64,000 nt of DNA from Janthinobacterium sp. Lineage in GTDB: Bacteria; Pseudomonadota; Gammaproteobacteria; Burkholderiales; Burkholderiaceae_D. A program made the position numbers and the translations under genes. The stretch lies in NCBI RefSeq assembly GCF_009923995.1, contig NZ_RFSK01000004.1, forward strand, positions 62,001 through 126,000. The letters are read 5' to 3'. Under the pieces are notes generated by a model. The model saw only the letters and a list, made by a program, of their open reading frames with translations, was not told the origin of the DNA and searched no databases. Numbering within the stretch: the first letter of the stretch is position 1; the number at the start of each line of letters is the position of its first letter. Positions 28,059 to 36,604 of this stretch are shown here, piece after piece.

Positions 28059-28460
28059 ATGAACGATTTCAACGCAGCAATGAACGCCGACCAGCAAATG
28101 GAATGGCTGCGCCACGCGGAACGCAGCCGTGTGCGCGCCCTGGTGGCGGCCGATGTGGCAGCGGCCCGCCTCCTGCACGCCGATGACTTCCAGCTGATCA
28201 CGCCCATCGGCAGCATGCTGTCGCGGGACGACTACCTGGGGGCCATCGCCTCGGGCCACATGCGCTATGTCAGCTGGGAGCCGGAAGCGATCAGCGTGCG
28301 CCTGTACGGCGCGGCCGCCGTCCTGCGCTACCAGGCGCACCTGGAAATCGTCTTCGCCGGCCACGCCGTGCCGCGCGCACGCTACTGGCATACGGACAGC
28401 TACGAATGGCGCGACGGGCGCTGGCAAGCCGTCTGGTCGCAGGCGACGGCGATACGCTGA
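28059..28460 (+). CDS. NTF2-like / DUF4440-type protein
   Basis: 133 residues with the cystatin-like NTF2 fold pattern: an N-terminal helix, ARLLHADDFQLITPIGSMLSRDDYLGAIASG, then beta strands ending YWHTDSYEWRDGRWQAVWSQAT. Proteins of this group are small-molecule binding or isomerase-like; the specific activity is unknown. AGGA precedes the ATG. It is divergent from the TetR gene and shares its palindromic operator, so it is probably the repressor's target. Confidence 0.8.
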   Translation: MNDFNAAMNADQQMEWLRHAERSRVRALVAADVAAARLLHADDFQLITPIGSMLSRDDYLGAIASGHMRYVSWEPEAISVRLYGAAAVLRYQAHLEIVFAGHAVPRARYWHTDSYEWRDGRWQAVWSQATAIR

Positions 28461-28772
28461 GCCGCTCAAGCGGGGCGCCCTTCAGCCGCGGCAAGCCTGG
28501 CCGGCGTTGCGCGGCATGACGGGGCGGCCAGGCCGGCGGGCGCGCCGCGACGGCCGGCCTTTCCCCGAACCCCGCCCGTGTCCCCGTGCCGGTCGCATGC
28601 CGGTTGCGCGCCTGGCCCGCGCCACCGCGCCGCGTCTGGCGCCATCGCGGCCCGGCCCCGCAGGGCGCAGCCGGCGCCCCGGAATCCGTGCTTCATGCCC
28701 GCCGCTATTGCGGCCAGCGTGGCTTTGCCATATTCTGCTGCTCTTATGGCAATTTCCGGGGCCGCCCACTTC
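28461..28772. other. Gene-free GC-rich stretch before the LytS-type kinase
   Basis: No supportable gene, RNA or repeat. The kinase frame stays open back to 28578, so a longer N-terminus (for example ATG 28746) cannot be excluded, but none of these starts has a ribosome site. Confidence 0.4.
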
Positions 28773-29828
28773 ATGCTGACACTCCGCCGCGTCCTCGATG
28801 GCTTGCGCGCCTGCCTGTCCCTGCCGCGCCTGTGCGTGGCGGGACTGGCCGCACTGGCCGAATTCGCCCTGTTTTCCCTGTCCTGGGAAGACCCGCTCTG
28901 GTATCTGGCCATGGCGGTGTTCCTGCCGGCGCTGGCGGCACTGCTGGCGTACGGCCTGTTCGAGCGCTGGCCGCGCCGGCTGCCGGGCACGCTGGCCCAT
29001 TGGGTGCTGCAGGTGCTTGGCGTGGCGCTGGCGATCGTGCTGACCCTGGCCGGACTTTATCTCCTCAATACCGGGGCCGGCGCGCCGCCGTTCTGGCAGG
29101 TGCCGGTGCGGCTGCAAAGCTTTGTCGCGCTGGCGTTCCTGGGACTGCTGCTGGGGCCGTGGATGGCCATGGCCGCCCTGCTGCGCCAGCGCGACGCCCG
29201 CGTGCGCGAGGCCGAGCGCAGGCGCGGCGAACTGGAACGCCAGGCCCGCGATGCGCGCGCCTCGCTGCTGCAGGCCCAGGTCCAGCCGCATTTCCTGTTC
29301 AATACGCTGGCCAGCCTGCAGGCGCTGCTCGATGCCGGCTCCAGCCATGCGGCGCCCGTCCTGGCCCACCTGGTGACGTACCTGCGGGCCGCCGTGCCGC
29401 GCCTGAACGAATCGGCCACCCGCCTGGAGCAGGAACTGGAGATGGTGGGCGCCTATCTGGTGCTGATGCAGCTGCGCATGCCGGACCGCCTGCGGTTCGC
29501 GATCGACGTCGCGCCCGGCTGCGCGCGGCTGCAATGCCCGCCCATGACCCTGATGACCCTGGTCGAGAATGCCGTGCGCCATGGCATCGACCCCGGCCTG
29601 GACGGCGGGCGCATCGACGTGCGCATCAGCGAAGCGAACGGTCGCTGCCATATCGAGGTGAGCGACACCGGCGTGGGCCTGCAGGCGGGCAGCCCCGGTC
29701 TCGGCACGGGCCTGGGCAGCCTGCGCGAGCGCCTGGCGCTGATGTTCGGCGCCGCGGCGGCCTTGCGCATCAGCGAAAATGCGCCCCACGGTTTCCGTGT
29801 TTCCATCGAGTGTCCCGCATGGCCATGA
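28773..29828 (+). CDS. LytS/YehU-type sensor histidine kinase
   Basis: 351 residues. About four hydrophobic N-terminal segments (residues 15-130) form the membrane sensor, then a coiled linker (EAERRRGELERQARDARASLL), the HisKA_5-type phospho-acceptor motif VQPHFLFNTLAS (His about 173) and a HATPase domain with VENAVRHGI and a GLGLG-like G box. It signals to the LytTR regulator whose gene overlaps its 3' end. An ATG at 28746 is an alternative start. A second, related pair lies at 58.4-60.4 kb. Confidence 0.88.
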   Translation: MLTLRRVLDGLRACLSLPRLCVAGLAALAEFALFSLSWEDPLWYLAMAVFLPALAALLAYGLFERWPRRLPGTLAHWVLQVLGVALAIVLTLAGLYLLNTGAGAPPFWQVPVRLQSFVALAFLGLLLGPWMAMAALLRQRDARVREAERRRGELERQARDARASLLQAQVQPHFLFNTLASLQALLDAGSSHAAPVLAHLVTYLRAAVPRLNESATRLEQELEMVGAYLVLMQLRMPDRLRFAIDVAPGCARLQCPPMTLMTLVENAVRHGIDPGLDGGRIDVRISEANGRCHIEVSDTGVGLQAGSPGLGTGLGSLRERLALMFGAAAALRISENAPHGFRVSIECPAWP

Positions 29829-30610
29829 CCATCACCGCCCTGATCGCCGAAGATGAACCGCTGCTGCGCGCCAGCCTGCGGCGCCAGCTGGCCGAGTGCT
29901 GGCCGGAGCTGCAGGTCGTGGCCGAGGCGCGCAACGGCCCGGAAGCGCTCGCCCTGTTCGAGCGGCACCAGCCGGCCGTGTGCTTCCTCGACGTACACAT
30001 GCCGGGCCTGTCCGGCGTCGAGGTGGCCAGCCAGATCGGCCGCCGCGCCCACCTGGTCTTCGTCACCGCCTACGACCAGTATGCGGTGCGCGCCTTCGAA
30101 CAGGGCGCGCTCGACTACCTGGTCAAGCCGGTGCAGCTGGCGCGCCTGGCCGGCACCGTGACGCGCGTGCGCGAACGCCTGGCGCAATCCCGGCCCGGCC
30201 TGGCCGGCGAGGCGCTGCTGCGGGAGCTGGCCGCCTGCCTGCAGGCCGCGCCCGCGCGCGCAGCGGCACCGCCGCCCCTGCGCTGGCTGCGCGCCTCCGT
30301 GGGGCCGGCCGTGCGCCTGATCCCCGTCGACGACGTCGATTACCTGAAGTCCGACGACAAGTACACGCTGGTGGCCTGGCGCGACGGCGGCAAGCCTGCC
30401 GAGGCGCTGCTGCGCAACACGCTCAAGGAACTGCTGCCGCAGCTCGATGCGCAGCAGTTCCAGCAGATCCACCGGGCCGTGGTGGTCAACCTGCATGCCG
30501 TGCGCCAGGTCGTGCGCGGCGCCCATGAAACGGCGGAACTGACCCTGAAGCACCGGCCGGAAGTGCTGCCGGTCAGCCGCACCTTCCTGCACCTCTTCAA
30601 GGCGGAATAG
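29819..30610 (+). CDS. LytTR-family response regulator
   Basis: 263 residues: a receiver domain (ALIAEDEPLLR, phospho-acceptor Asp in CFLDVHMPGLSG, conserved Thr in VFVTAYD, Lys in YLVKP) and a C-terminal LytTR DNA-binding domain (VDYLKSDDKYTLVAW... QIHRAVVVNL). It overlaps the kinase gene by 10 bp; an ATG at 29825 giving a 4-bp ATGA overlap is equally possible. It may activate the DUF4386-type gene 195 bp downstream, inferred from order. Confidence 0.9.
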   Translation: MAMTITALIAEDEPLLRASLRRQLAECWPELQVVAEARNGPEALALFERHQPAVCFLDVHMPGLSGVEVASQIGRRAHLVFVTAYDQYAVRAFEQGALDYLVKPVQLARLAGTVTRVRERLAQSRPGLAGEALLRELAACLQAAPARAAAPPPLRWLRASVGPAVRLIPVDDVDYLKSDDKYTLVAWRDGGKPAEALLRNTLKELLPQLDAQQFQQIHRAVVVNLHAVRQVVRGAHETAELTLKHRPEVLPVSRTFLHLFKAE

Positions 30611-30804
30611 CCGCCGGCGCGGCCTGGCCGGCGCGGGCCTCCTTTCGCCGAACGGTGCCGCGCTGCCCATCGCGTCCTGGCGCGCTTCGGCACCCCGCGC
30701 GCGTGCCGCGTCGGATCGGCCTTGCGGCGGCGGCCCCGCTTGCCGACACTGCGCCCACGGGTCCTGCACGGACCGCCACTTGCCAATCCGATAAAGGTGT
30801 ACCG

Positions 30805-31536
30805 ATGAAACCACAATTTTCCGCCGCAGCCCCCCTGCATGACGCTCCCCTGCCCCGCCCGGCCGCCTCGCACGACGCTGCCGCGCCGGGACGCTGGCTG
30901 GGCGCGGGCCTGCTGCTGACTTTCGGCCTGGGCATCTGCTCGAATTTCCAGCTGCAGCCGCAGGTGTTCGCCGCGCCGGGCTTCCTGTCGCGGGCCGCCG
31001 GCATGCCGCTGCAGGTCGGCCTGATCGTCCTGCTGGGACTATTCACGGCCCTCGTCGGCGTGGCCATGGCGGCGGCCCTGCGCGGCTGGTATGGAGCGCA
31101 GCAGCCCCTGCTGAGCCGCTGCTACGTGGCGCTCGTGGCGGCGGCCCTGGCCACCAGCCTGTTCGAGGGCACGTTGGTGCTGGCCATGCGCAGCCTGAGC
31201 GCCGCCTACCTCGCCGCCGGCGCCGACGCCCTCGCGTACGAGCCGGCGCGCGCCCTGCTGGCCGGGCTGCGCAACGGCGTGCACTTCCCGGACAAGCTGC
31301 TGGGCGGTCTCGGCGTGACCCTGATGTATCTGCTGCTGTACCGCGCCGCGGCCATCCCGCGCCCCCTGGCCGTGACCGGCATGCTGGCCGGCGTGCTGCA
31401 GTGGATCGCCGTCGCGCGCGAACTGTTCGGCCTGGACGTGATGCACGCCCTGCTGCTCCCCCTGGGGCTCGTGTACCCGCTCACGGGCCTGTGGCTGCTG
31501 CTGCGGGGCCTGGCGCCACGGCCTGCCGCTGGCTGA
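30805..31536 (+). CDS. DUF4386-type membrane protein
   Basis: 243 residues with six or so hydrophobic helices after a polar N-terminal tail. The NFQLQPQVFAAPGF segment and the helix pattern resemble the DUF4386 family of unknown function. AAAGG lies 8 nt before the ATG. It follows the LytS-LytTR operon in the same direction and may be its regulated output, which is inference. Function unknown. Confidence 0.65.
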   Translation: MKPQFSAAAPLHDAPLPRPAASHDAAAPGRWLGAGLLLTFGLGICSNFQLQPQVFAAPGFLSRAAGMPLQVGLIVLLGLFTALVGVAMAAALRGWYGAQQPLLSRCYVALVAAALATSLFEGTLVLAMRSLSAAYLAAGADALAYEPARALLAGLRNGVHFPDKLLGGLGVTLMYLLLYRAAAIPRPLAVTGMLAGVLQWIAVARELFGLDVMHALLLPLGLVYPLTGLWLLLRGLAPRPAAG

Positions 31537-31649
31537 TGGGACAGCTGGGGGCGTGGCCTGCGGCGGTGCCGGGGATATTGGCAATGAGATGCAGGCTATT
31601 CATAGTCTGCATCTATTGATTCGGTTGAAATATTTTACTTCCTTTTGTA

Positions 31650-31668
31650 AATGAGAATCGTTACTATC
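31650..31668 (+). promoter_or_regulatory. Fur-like box upstream of the DUF2061 gene
   Basis: AATGAGAATCGTTACTATC closely follows AATGATAATCATTATC-type Fur sites (first 14 positions differ at two). It lies 41 bp before the TTG start at 31709, where a promoter would be. Iron control of that gene is inferred. Confidence 0.55.
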
Positions 31669-31708
31669 TAACTCAAGGATAAGCGAATTCTACAGAAAGG
31701 AGCATCCC

Positions 31709-32131
31709 TTGTTTACAGCCATCAAAACATTCAGCCAGGTCTGCACGCATATGTCGATCGCCTTCGGCCTCGCCTATTTGCTGACGGGGTCCCTGGCGCT
31801 CGGTGGCTTGGCGGCAATTATCGAACCCGTCATCAACGTGGCCCTGCTGCCCTGGCATGAAAAGGCCTGGCACGCGCTGCGCCGCCGCCACGCGGACAGC
31901 CCTCTGGGCCTGGCCGCGCGGGCCGGCGAAAAGATCAGCCAGACCTGCCTGCACATGGGCGTGGCCTTCGGCGTGATGTACTGGGCCACGGGATCGATGG
32001 CCTTCGGCGGCTTGCTGGCCGTGGTCGAGCCGATCTGCAACGTGATCGTCCTGCCCTTCCATGACCGCCTGTGGGAACGCATCCGTTCCCGCATGGAAAG
32101 CCGCGGCGCGGCCCGCCTCGCGGCCCTGTAA
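31709..32131 (+). CDS. Tandem DUF2061 membrane protein
   Basis: 140 residues made of two similar about 65-residue halves: FSQVCTHMSIAFGLAYLLTGSLALGGLAAIIEPVINV and ISQTCLHMGVAFGVMYWATGSMAFGGLLAVVEPICNV. Each has two hydrophobic segments and a trailing W/F-H-x-x-x-W, matching DUF2061. The start is a TTG with an excellent AAGGAG 6 nt upstream; no ATG or GTG fits. Its promoter region has a Fur-like box. Its stop directly abuts the stop of the convergent amidase. Function unknown. Confidence 0.82.
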   Translation: MFTAIKTFSQVCTHMSIAFGLAYLLTGSLALGGLAAIIEPVINVALLPWHEKAWHALRRRHADSPLGLAARAGEKISQTCLHMGVAFGVMYWATGSMAFGGLLAVVEPICNVIVLPFHDRLWERIRSRMESRGAARLAAL

Positions 32132-33577
32132 TCAGTTTTCCGTATTCCCCGCCCACACGGGCGGCCGCCGTTGCCCCCATGGCGCCGCCCGCTCCAGCTG
32201 CCCCGCCAGGCGCAGCAAGGTGCCATCGTTGCCATACGCCGCCATGAACTGCATGCCGATCGGCAAGCCATCGGCCGACTGCACCAGCGGCACGGACATG
32301 GCCGGCAAGCCCGCCACGTTCGCCAGCGGCGTGTACGGCGAGTGCTCGAACAGGCGCGCCGTCCAGCCCAGGCCGTCCAGCGCCGCCTCGTTCTCCCCAT
32401 AGCGTCCCAGCGGCCACGGCAGGTCCGGCAAGGTGGGCGTGAGCAGCACGTCGTACCGGCCGAACAGGGCGCCCGCCTGGCGCGTCACCGTGTTGCGCAC
32501 GTCGAGGGCGGCGACAAAGTCCACCGCCGACACGCTCTGCCCGTAACGGTAGCAGGCCAGGGTGGCGGCTTCCAGCGTGTCCGGCGACACGGCGCGCCCG
32601 CTTTCCTGCGCCACGCCGTCCATCCACGGCACCAGGTTGGCGCACCAGATGCTGGCGTTGGCTTGCACGAAGACGTCCCACGGCACGCCCAAGTCAGGCG
32701 CAACCTCTTCCACGTGGTGGCCAAGTTCCTCCAGCAGGCGCACGCTGGCGTCCAGCGCGGCGCGCACGGCAGGCACGGGACGGGCGCCATTGCAGGCATC
32801 GCGCTGCACGCCGATGCGCAGCCGGCCCGGCGCCACGTCCACCTGCGACAGCCAGGTGGCGCGGGGCGCGGCCGTCACATACGGCTCGCCCCGCATCGCG
32901 CCCTGCACGCAATCGAGCAAGGCGGCGCTGTCGCGCACGCTGCGGCTCACGCCCAGCTGCACGCCCAGGCCGCTGAAGATCTCGTCCATGGCGGGACCGT
33001 TCGAGACCCTGCCCCGGCTCGGTTTCAGGCCGAACAGGCCCGTGGAGGCGGCCGGCACGCGGATGGAACCGGCTGCGTCCGTCGCATGGGCCAGGGGCAC
33101 GATGCCGGCCGCCACGGCCGCCGCCGCGCCGCCGCTGGAGCCGCCCGCGCTCAGCGCCAGGTTCCACGGATTGCGCGTGGCGCCGTACAGCACGGGTTCC
33201 GTGGTGGTGGCAAAGGCCATTTCCGGCGTGCTCGTGCGGCCAAAGGTGCGCAATCCCGCCTGGCGCAGCTGCGTCATCAGATGCGAGTCGGCGGCGGCCA
33301 CGTGGCCGGCGCCCAGGCGGCTGCCGTATTCGCTGCGGCGGCCCGCCATCGTGATGGCCACGTCCTTGATCAAAAAGGGTACGCCGGCGAAGGGTGCCGC
33401 GCTGTCGATGGGGGAGCAATCGGCCTGCCATAGCTCGACCACGGCGTTGATGTGCGGGTTGACGGCGGCGCAGGCGCGCACGGCCGCGTCGTGCAGTTCG
33501 GCCGCGCTGACGTGGCCGGCGCGCAGCAGCTGGGCCAGCCCCAGCCCATCAAAGCTTGTATATTCATGGAGTTGCAT
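32132..33577 (-). CDS. Amidase (amidase signature family)
   Basis: 481 residues. Amidase-signature landmarks: catalytic Lys in PFLIKDVAI, the Gly/Ser-rich ALSAGGSSGGAAAAVAAG segment with the cis-Ser, and the nucleophile Ser in DAAGSIRVPAA. It hydrolyses a carboxamide to acid and ammonia; GatA, 6-aminohexanoate-cyclic-dimer hydrolase and generic amidases share these features, and no gatB/C is near, so a catabolic role is likelier. Divergent from a LysR gene that probably regulates it. Confidence 0.87.
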   Translation of the reverse strand: MQLHEYTSFDGLGLAQLLRAGHVSAAELHDAAVRACAAVNPHINAVVELWQADCSPIDSAAPFAGVPFLIKDVAITMAGRRSEYGSRLGAGHVAAADSHLMTQLRQAGLRTFGRTSTPEMAFATTTEPVLYGATRNPWNLALSAGGSSGGAAAAVAAGIVPLAHATDAAGSIRVPAASTGLFGLKPSRGRVSNGPAMDEIFSGLGVQLGVSRSVRDSAALLDCVQGAMRGEPYVTAAPRATWLSQVDVAPGRLRIGVQRDACNGARPVPAVRAALDASVRLLEELGHHVEEVAPDLGVPWDVFVQANASIWCANLVPWMDGVAQESGRAVSPDTLEAATLACYRYGQSVSAVDFVAALDVRNTVTRQAGALFGRYDVLLTPTLPDLPWPLGRYGENEAALDGLGWTARLFEHSPYTPLANVAGLPAMSVPLVQSADGLPIGMQFMAAYGNDGTLLRLAGQLERAAPWGQRRPPVWAGNTEN

Positions 33578-33678
33578 TCGTTAGTTCCTGTAAAAGGTGA
33601 AGAATAGAAGTGACAGGAACCACTCTAGGGCTTGCGCTATTATAGTGGAAATGAATAAGGTAAATACTAGGTATAGCC

Positions 33679-34593
33679 ATGAACAATTTACATAAGCTGG
33701 ACTTGCACAGGCTGGACTTGAATCTGCTGCTGACCCTGAACGCACTCCTGATCGAACGCAACGTCACGCGGGCGGCAGAGCGCCTGCACCTGAGCCAGCC
33801 GTCCGTCAGCGTACAGCTGGGCAAGCTGCGCGCCGCCTTCGGCGATCCGCTGCTCCTGCCCGGCCCGCGCGGCATGCTGCCCACGGCGCGCGCCCTGGCC
33901 CTGCTGGCGCCCCTGCAAGCCGTGCTGGCCCAGCTGGAGCAGGTCCTGCAGCCGGCACCGGCGTTCGACCCCGTCACGGCCCAGGTGCGCTGGAACCTGG
34001 CGGCGGCCGACGCCACCGAGTACGCGATCCTGCTGCCCATGCTGCCCGCCCTGCGCGCCCAGGCGCCCCTGTCGCGCATGGCCGTCTTCGAGGCCGTGCC
34101 GGCGCGCATGGCGCAGGCACTGGAGACGGGCCAGGTCGACCTGGGCTTCCTGGCGCAGGAAGAAGCGCCGCCCGGCCTGCGCCACCGCACCCTGTTTACG
34201 GAGCACTACGTGCTGGCGGGCCGCCACGACCACCCGCTGCTGCAGTCGCCGCCCGACCTCGATCAATTCTGCGCGCTGGAATTCATCGTCGTCTCGCCCA
34301 ATGGCGGCGGCTTCCGCACGGCCGTCGATACGGCCCTGCAACAGCTGGGACGCACGCGCAAGGTGGTGCTGTCCGTGCCCCACTTCCTCATCGTCCCGCC
34401 CCTGCTGGCCGCTTCCGACATGGTGGCCCTGCTGCCGTCGCGCCTGCTGAAGAATGCGCTGGGCACCCTGCGCACGTGCGAGCCGCCCGTCGCCCTGCCC
34501 GACTACGAGATGGCCATGGTGTGGCACGAGCGCATGCACCTGGAGCCGGGCCACCGCTGGCTGCGCGAGCGCATCGCGGCAAGCGTGGCGTAG
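33679..34593 (+). CDS. LysR-family regulator (NodD/NahR-like subgroup)
   Basis: 304 residues. HTH in LLLTLNALLIERNVTRAAERLHLSQPSVSVQLGKL, with an N-terminal 'LDLHRLDLNLL' start typical of the NodD/NahR/LinR group that responds to aromatic compounds. Divergent from the amidase across 101 bp that should hold the shared LysR site. Activation of the amidase in response to its substrate is inferred. Confidence 0.88.
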   Translation: MNNLHKLDLHRLDLNLLLTLNALLIERNVTRAAERLHLSQPSVSVQLGKLRAAFGDPLLLPGPRGMLPTARALALLAPLQAVLAQLEQVLQPAPAFDPVTAQVRWNLAAADATEYAILLPMLPALRAQAPLSRMAVFEAVPARMAQALETGQVDLGFLAQEEAPPGLRHRTLFTEHYVLAGRHDHPLLQSPPDLDQFCALEFIVVSPNGGGFRTAVDTALQQLGRTRKVVLSVPHFLIVPPLLAASDMVALLPSRLLKNALGTLRTCEPPVALPDYEMAMVWHERMHLEPGHRWLRERIAASVA

Positions 34594-34623
34594 CGGGACG
34601 CCCGCCGGGGCGCCCTGCGGCCC

Positions 34624-34677
34624 TTGACAAAGGGATCGGGTCCGTATACTGTTTCGTTTTATTACTAACTAAGTTAG
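34624..34677 (+). promoter_or_regulatory. Promoter and MarR-type palindrome before the MFS-MarR-monooxygenase operon
   Basis: TTGACA (34624-34629) and TATACT (34645-34650) are separated by 15 bp, shorter than usual. Downstream, CTAACT-A-AGTTAG (34665-34677) is a perfect palindrome just before the MFS start, placed to act as an operator for the MarR protein at 36092. Confidence 0.65.
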
Positions 34678-34689
34678 CTATTTATTGTG

Positions 34690-36099
34690 ATGAAGACTGT
34701 CCCGCTGCCGCGCTGGCCGATTTTAGTGGTCATGATCGTTGCCGAAATCATGGACCTTGCCGCCTCCACCATCGTCAACGTCGGCGGTCCTGCCCTGATC
34801 GGCTCGCTCGGCGCCAGCGCCGCCCAGATGCAATGGGTCATCGGCGGCTATGCGCTGGCCCTGGGCGCGGGACTCGTGCTCGGCGGGCGGCTCGGCGACC
34901 GCTACGGACGGCGCGCCATGTTCCTGTACGGCCTGGGCGCCTTTACCCTCGCCTCGCTGTGCTGTGCCATGGCGCCGACCATTGCCGCGCTGATTGCCTT
35001 CCGCCTGCTGCAGGGACTGGCCGGCGCCATGCTGCTGCCGCAGGGACTGGGCTTGCTGCGTGAAAACTACAGCGGTCCGGACCTGGCCAGGGTCTTCGGC
35101 ATCTTCGGTCCCATCCTGGGCCTGGCGGGCATACTCGGCCCCGTGCTGGGCGGGCTGCTGCTGGAAACGGCGCCGTTCGGCCTGGGCTGGCGGGCCGTGT
35201 TCCTGATCAACCTTCCCGTCGGCGCCGCGTGCTTCCTCGTGGCATGGCGCTACCTGCCGCGCCGCCCAGGCGATCCGTCTATCCACATCGACCTGGCCGG
35301 CAGCGGCTTGCTGGTGCTGTCGTCCGTGCTGCTGGTCTTGCCGCTGGGCGAGGCGGGCGCGTGGCCGGGCTGGGGCTGGGCCAGCATCGCCGTCGCCGTG
35401 CCGGGCTTCGGCCTGTTTGCCCTGCGCCAGTCGGTCCTCGCGCGGACCGGGCGCACGCCGCTCGTGATGCCGTCGATTTTCCGGCGGCCCGCCTATACGG
35501 CGGGGCTGGCGGGCATCGCCCTGTTCTTCTGTTCGCTCATCGGCATGCAGCTGGTCGTCACCCTCTTCTTGCAGATCGGCCATGGCTTGACGGCCGGCGC
35601 GGCAAGCATCGCCAACCTGCCCTTCGCCATCGGCACGGCCTGCGGCGCCACCTTGAGCGGCGCCGTGCTGGCGGCGCGGTTCGGACGCAAGGTACTGCAG
35701 CTGGGGGCCGCTGTCCAGCTTGCCGGCCTGGCGCTGCTGCACTTTGAACTGGGCAAGACGGCGGCATTTTCCGCCTGGCAGGTGGCGCCTGGCTTGCTGG
35801 TGTGCGGCATCGGGGCCGGCCTGGTGATTGCCGCGCTCTTCAGCATCATCCTGGCGGCCCTCGATGCGCCGCAGATCGGCTCCGGTTCCGGCGTCCTGAC
35901 TGCCGTGCAATCGATCGCCGCGTCGATCGGCGTGGCCGTGTTCAGCGGAGCCTTTTTTGCCGCCCAACCCGCGCTGACGCCGGACCTGGCCTTCCGTGCC
36001 GCGCTGGCCATCCAGGCCTGCATACTCGTCGCCTTTGCGGGCGTGACCTTATTTTTCCCCACTGCAACACACTCTGAACTTGAGGTAAATCATGCATGA
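34690..36099 (+). CDS. MFS drug exporter, DHA2 (EmrB/QacA) family
   Basis: 469 residues with about 14 helices. The first helix ends D-L-A-A-S-T-I-V-N-V, the loop 2-3 motif is GGRLGDRYGRR, and helix 5 has the antiporter motif C (GILGPVLGG). It exports a toxic organic compound in exchange for protons. The start is ATG 34690 (a GTG at 34687 is adjacent). First gene of an operon with MarR and a FAD monooxygenase: efflux, sensing and modification of the same compound is the likely logic. Confidence 0.88.
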   Translation: MKTVPLPRWPILVVMIVAEIMDLAASTIVNVGGPALIGSLGASAAQMQWVIGGYALALGAGLVLGGRLGDRYGRRAMFLYGLGAFTLASLCCAMAPTIAALIAFRLLQGLAGAMLLPQGLGLLRENYSGPDLARVFGIFGPILGLAGILGPVLGGLLLETAPFGLGWRAVFLINLPVGAACFLVAWRYLPRRPGDPSIHIDLAGSGLLVLSSVLLVLPLGEAGAWPGWGWASIAVAVPGFGLFALRQSVLARTGRTPLVMPSIFRRPAYTAGLAGIALFFCSLIGMQLVVTLFLQIGHGLTAGAASIANLPFAIGTACGATLSGAVLAARFGRKVLQLGAAVQLAGLALLHFELGKTAAFSAWQVAPGLLVCGIGAGLVIAALFSIILAALDAPQIGSGSGVLTAVQSIAASIGVAVFSGAFFAAQPALTPDLAFRAALAIQACILVAFAGVTLFFPTATHSELEVNHA

Positions 36100-36604
36100 C
36101 CAGAAAGCACCCATCGACGCATACCCACCCGAAGACCCGCGCGGCATGCATATCGCCGGCGACGTCATCGGCCGCCAGCTGCAGGATATCGCCATCCTCA
36201 CGCGGGAAACGGCGCTGCGCCTGAGCAATGCCCTGGGCATCAACCAGACGGACATGGCCCTGATGGAGCAGCTCATCACCCATGGCCCCCTGTCGCCCAA
36301 TGAACTGGCCGCGCGCCTGTCCGTCACGACGGCGGGGGTGACGCTCGTCATCGACCGCCTGGAACGGGCCGGCCACGTGACGCGCGTGCGCCAGCAGGAC
36401 GACAAGCGCCGCGTGCTCGTGCATCCCGTGCCAGCCTCCGTGGCGCAGACCTACCGCCACATCGCGCCGATGCTCGACGGCCTGGACGCGGTGCTGGGCG
36501 CCCTGTCCGCGCACGAGCGCGCGACGATCGAACAATTTCTCCAGCAAGTCATTACGGTATACCAGACCACCTTGCCTGGCACATCAGGAAAGAAGAAGCC
36601 ATGA
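36092..36604 (+). CDS. MarR-family transcriptional regulator
   Basis: 170 residues with a winged helix: GPLSPNELAARLSVTTAGVTLVIDRLERAGHVTRVRQQDDKRRVLVHP. The wing has the conserved D-x-R-R. The gene overlaps the MFS stop by 8 bp and the monooxygenase start by 4 bp. It probably represses the operon at the palindrome 34665-34677 until a ligand binds. Confidence 0.9.
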   Translation: MHDQKAPIDAYPPEDPRGMHIAGDVIGRQLQDIAILTRETALRLSNALGINQTDMALMEQLITHGPLSPNELAARLSVTTAGVTLVIDRLERAGHVTRVRQQDDKRRVLVHPVPASVAQTYRHIAPMLDGLDAVLGALSAHERATIEQFLQQVITVYQTTLPGTSGKKKP

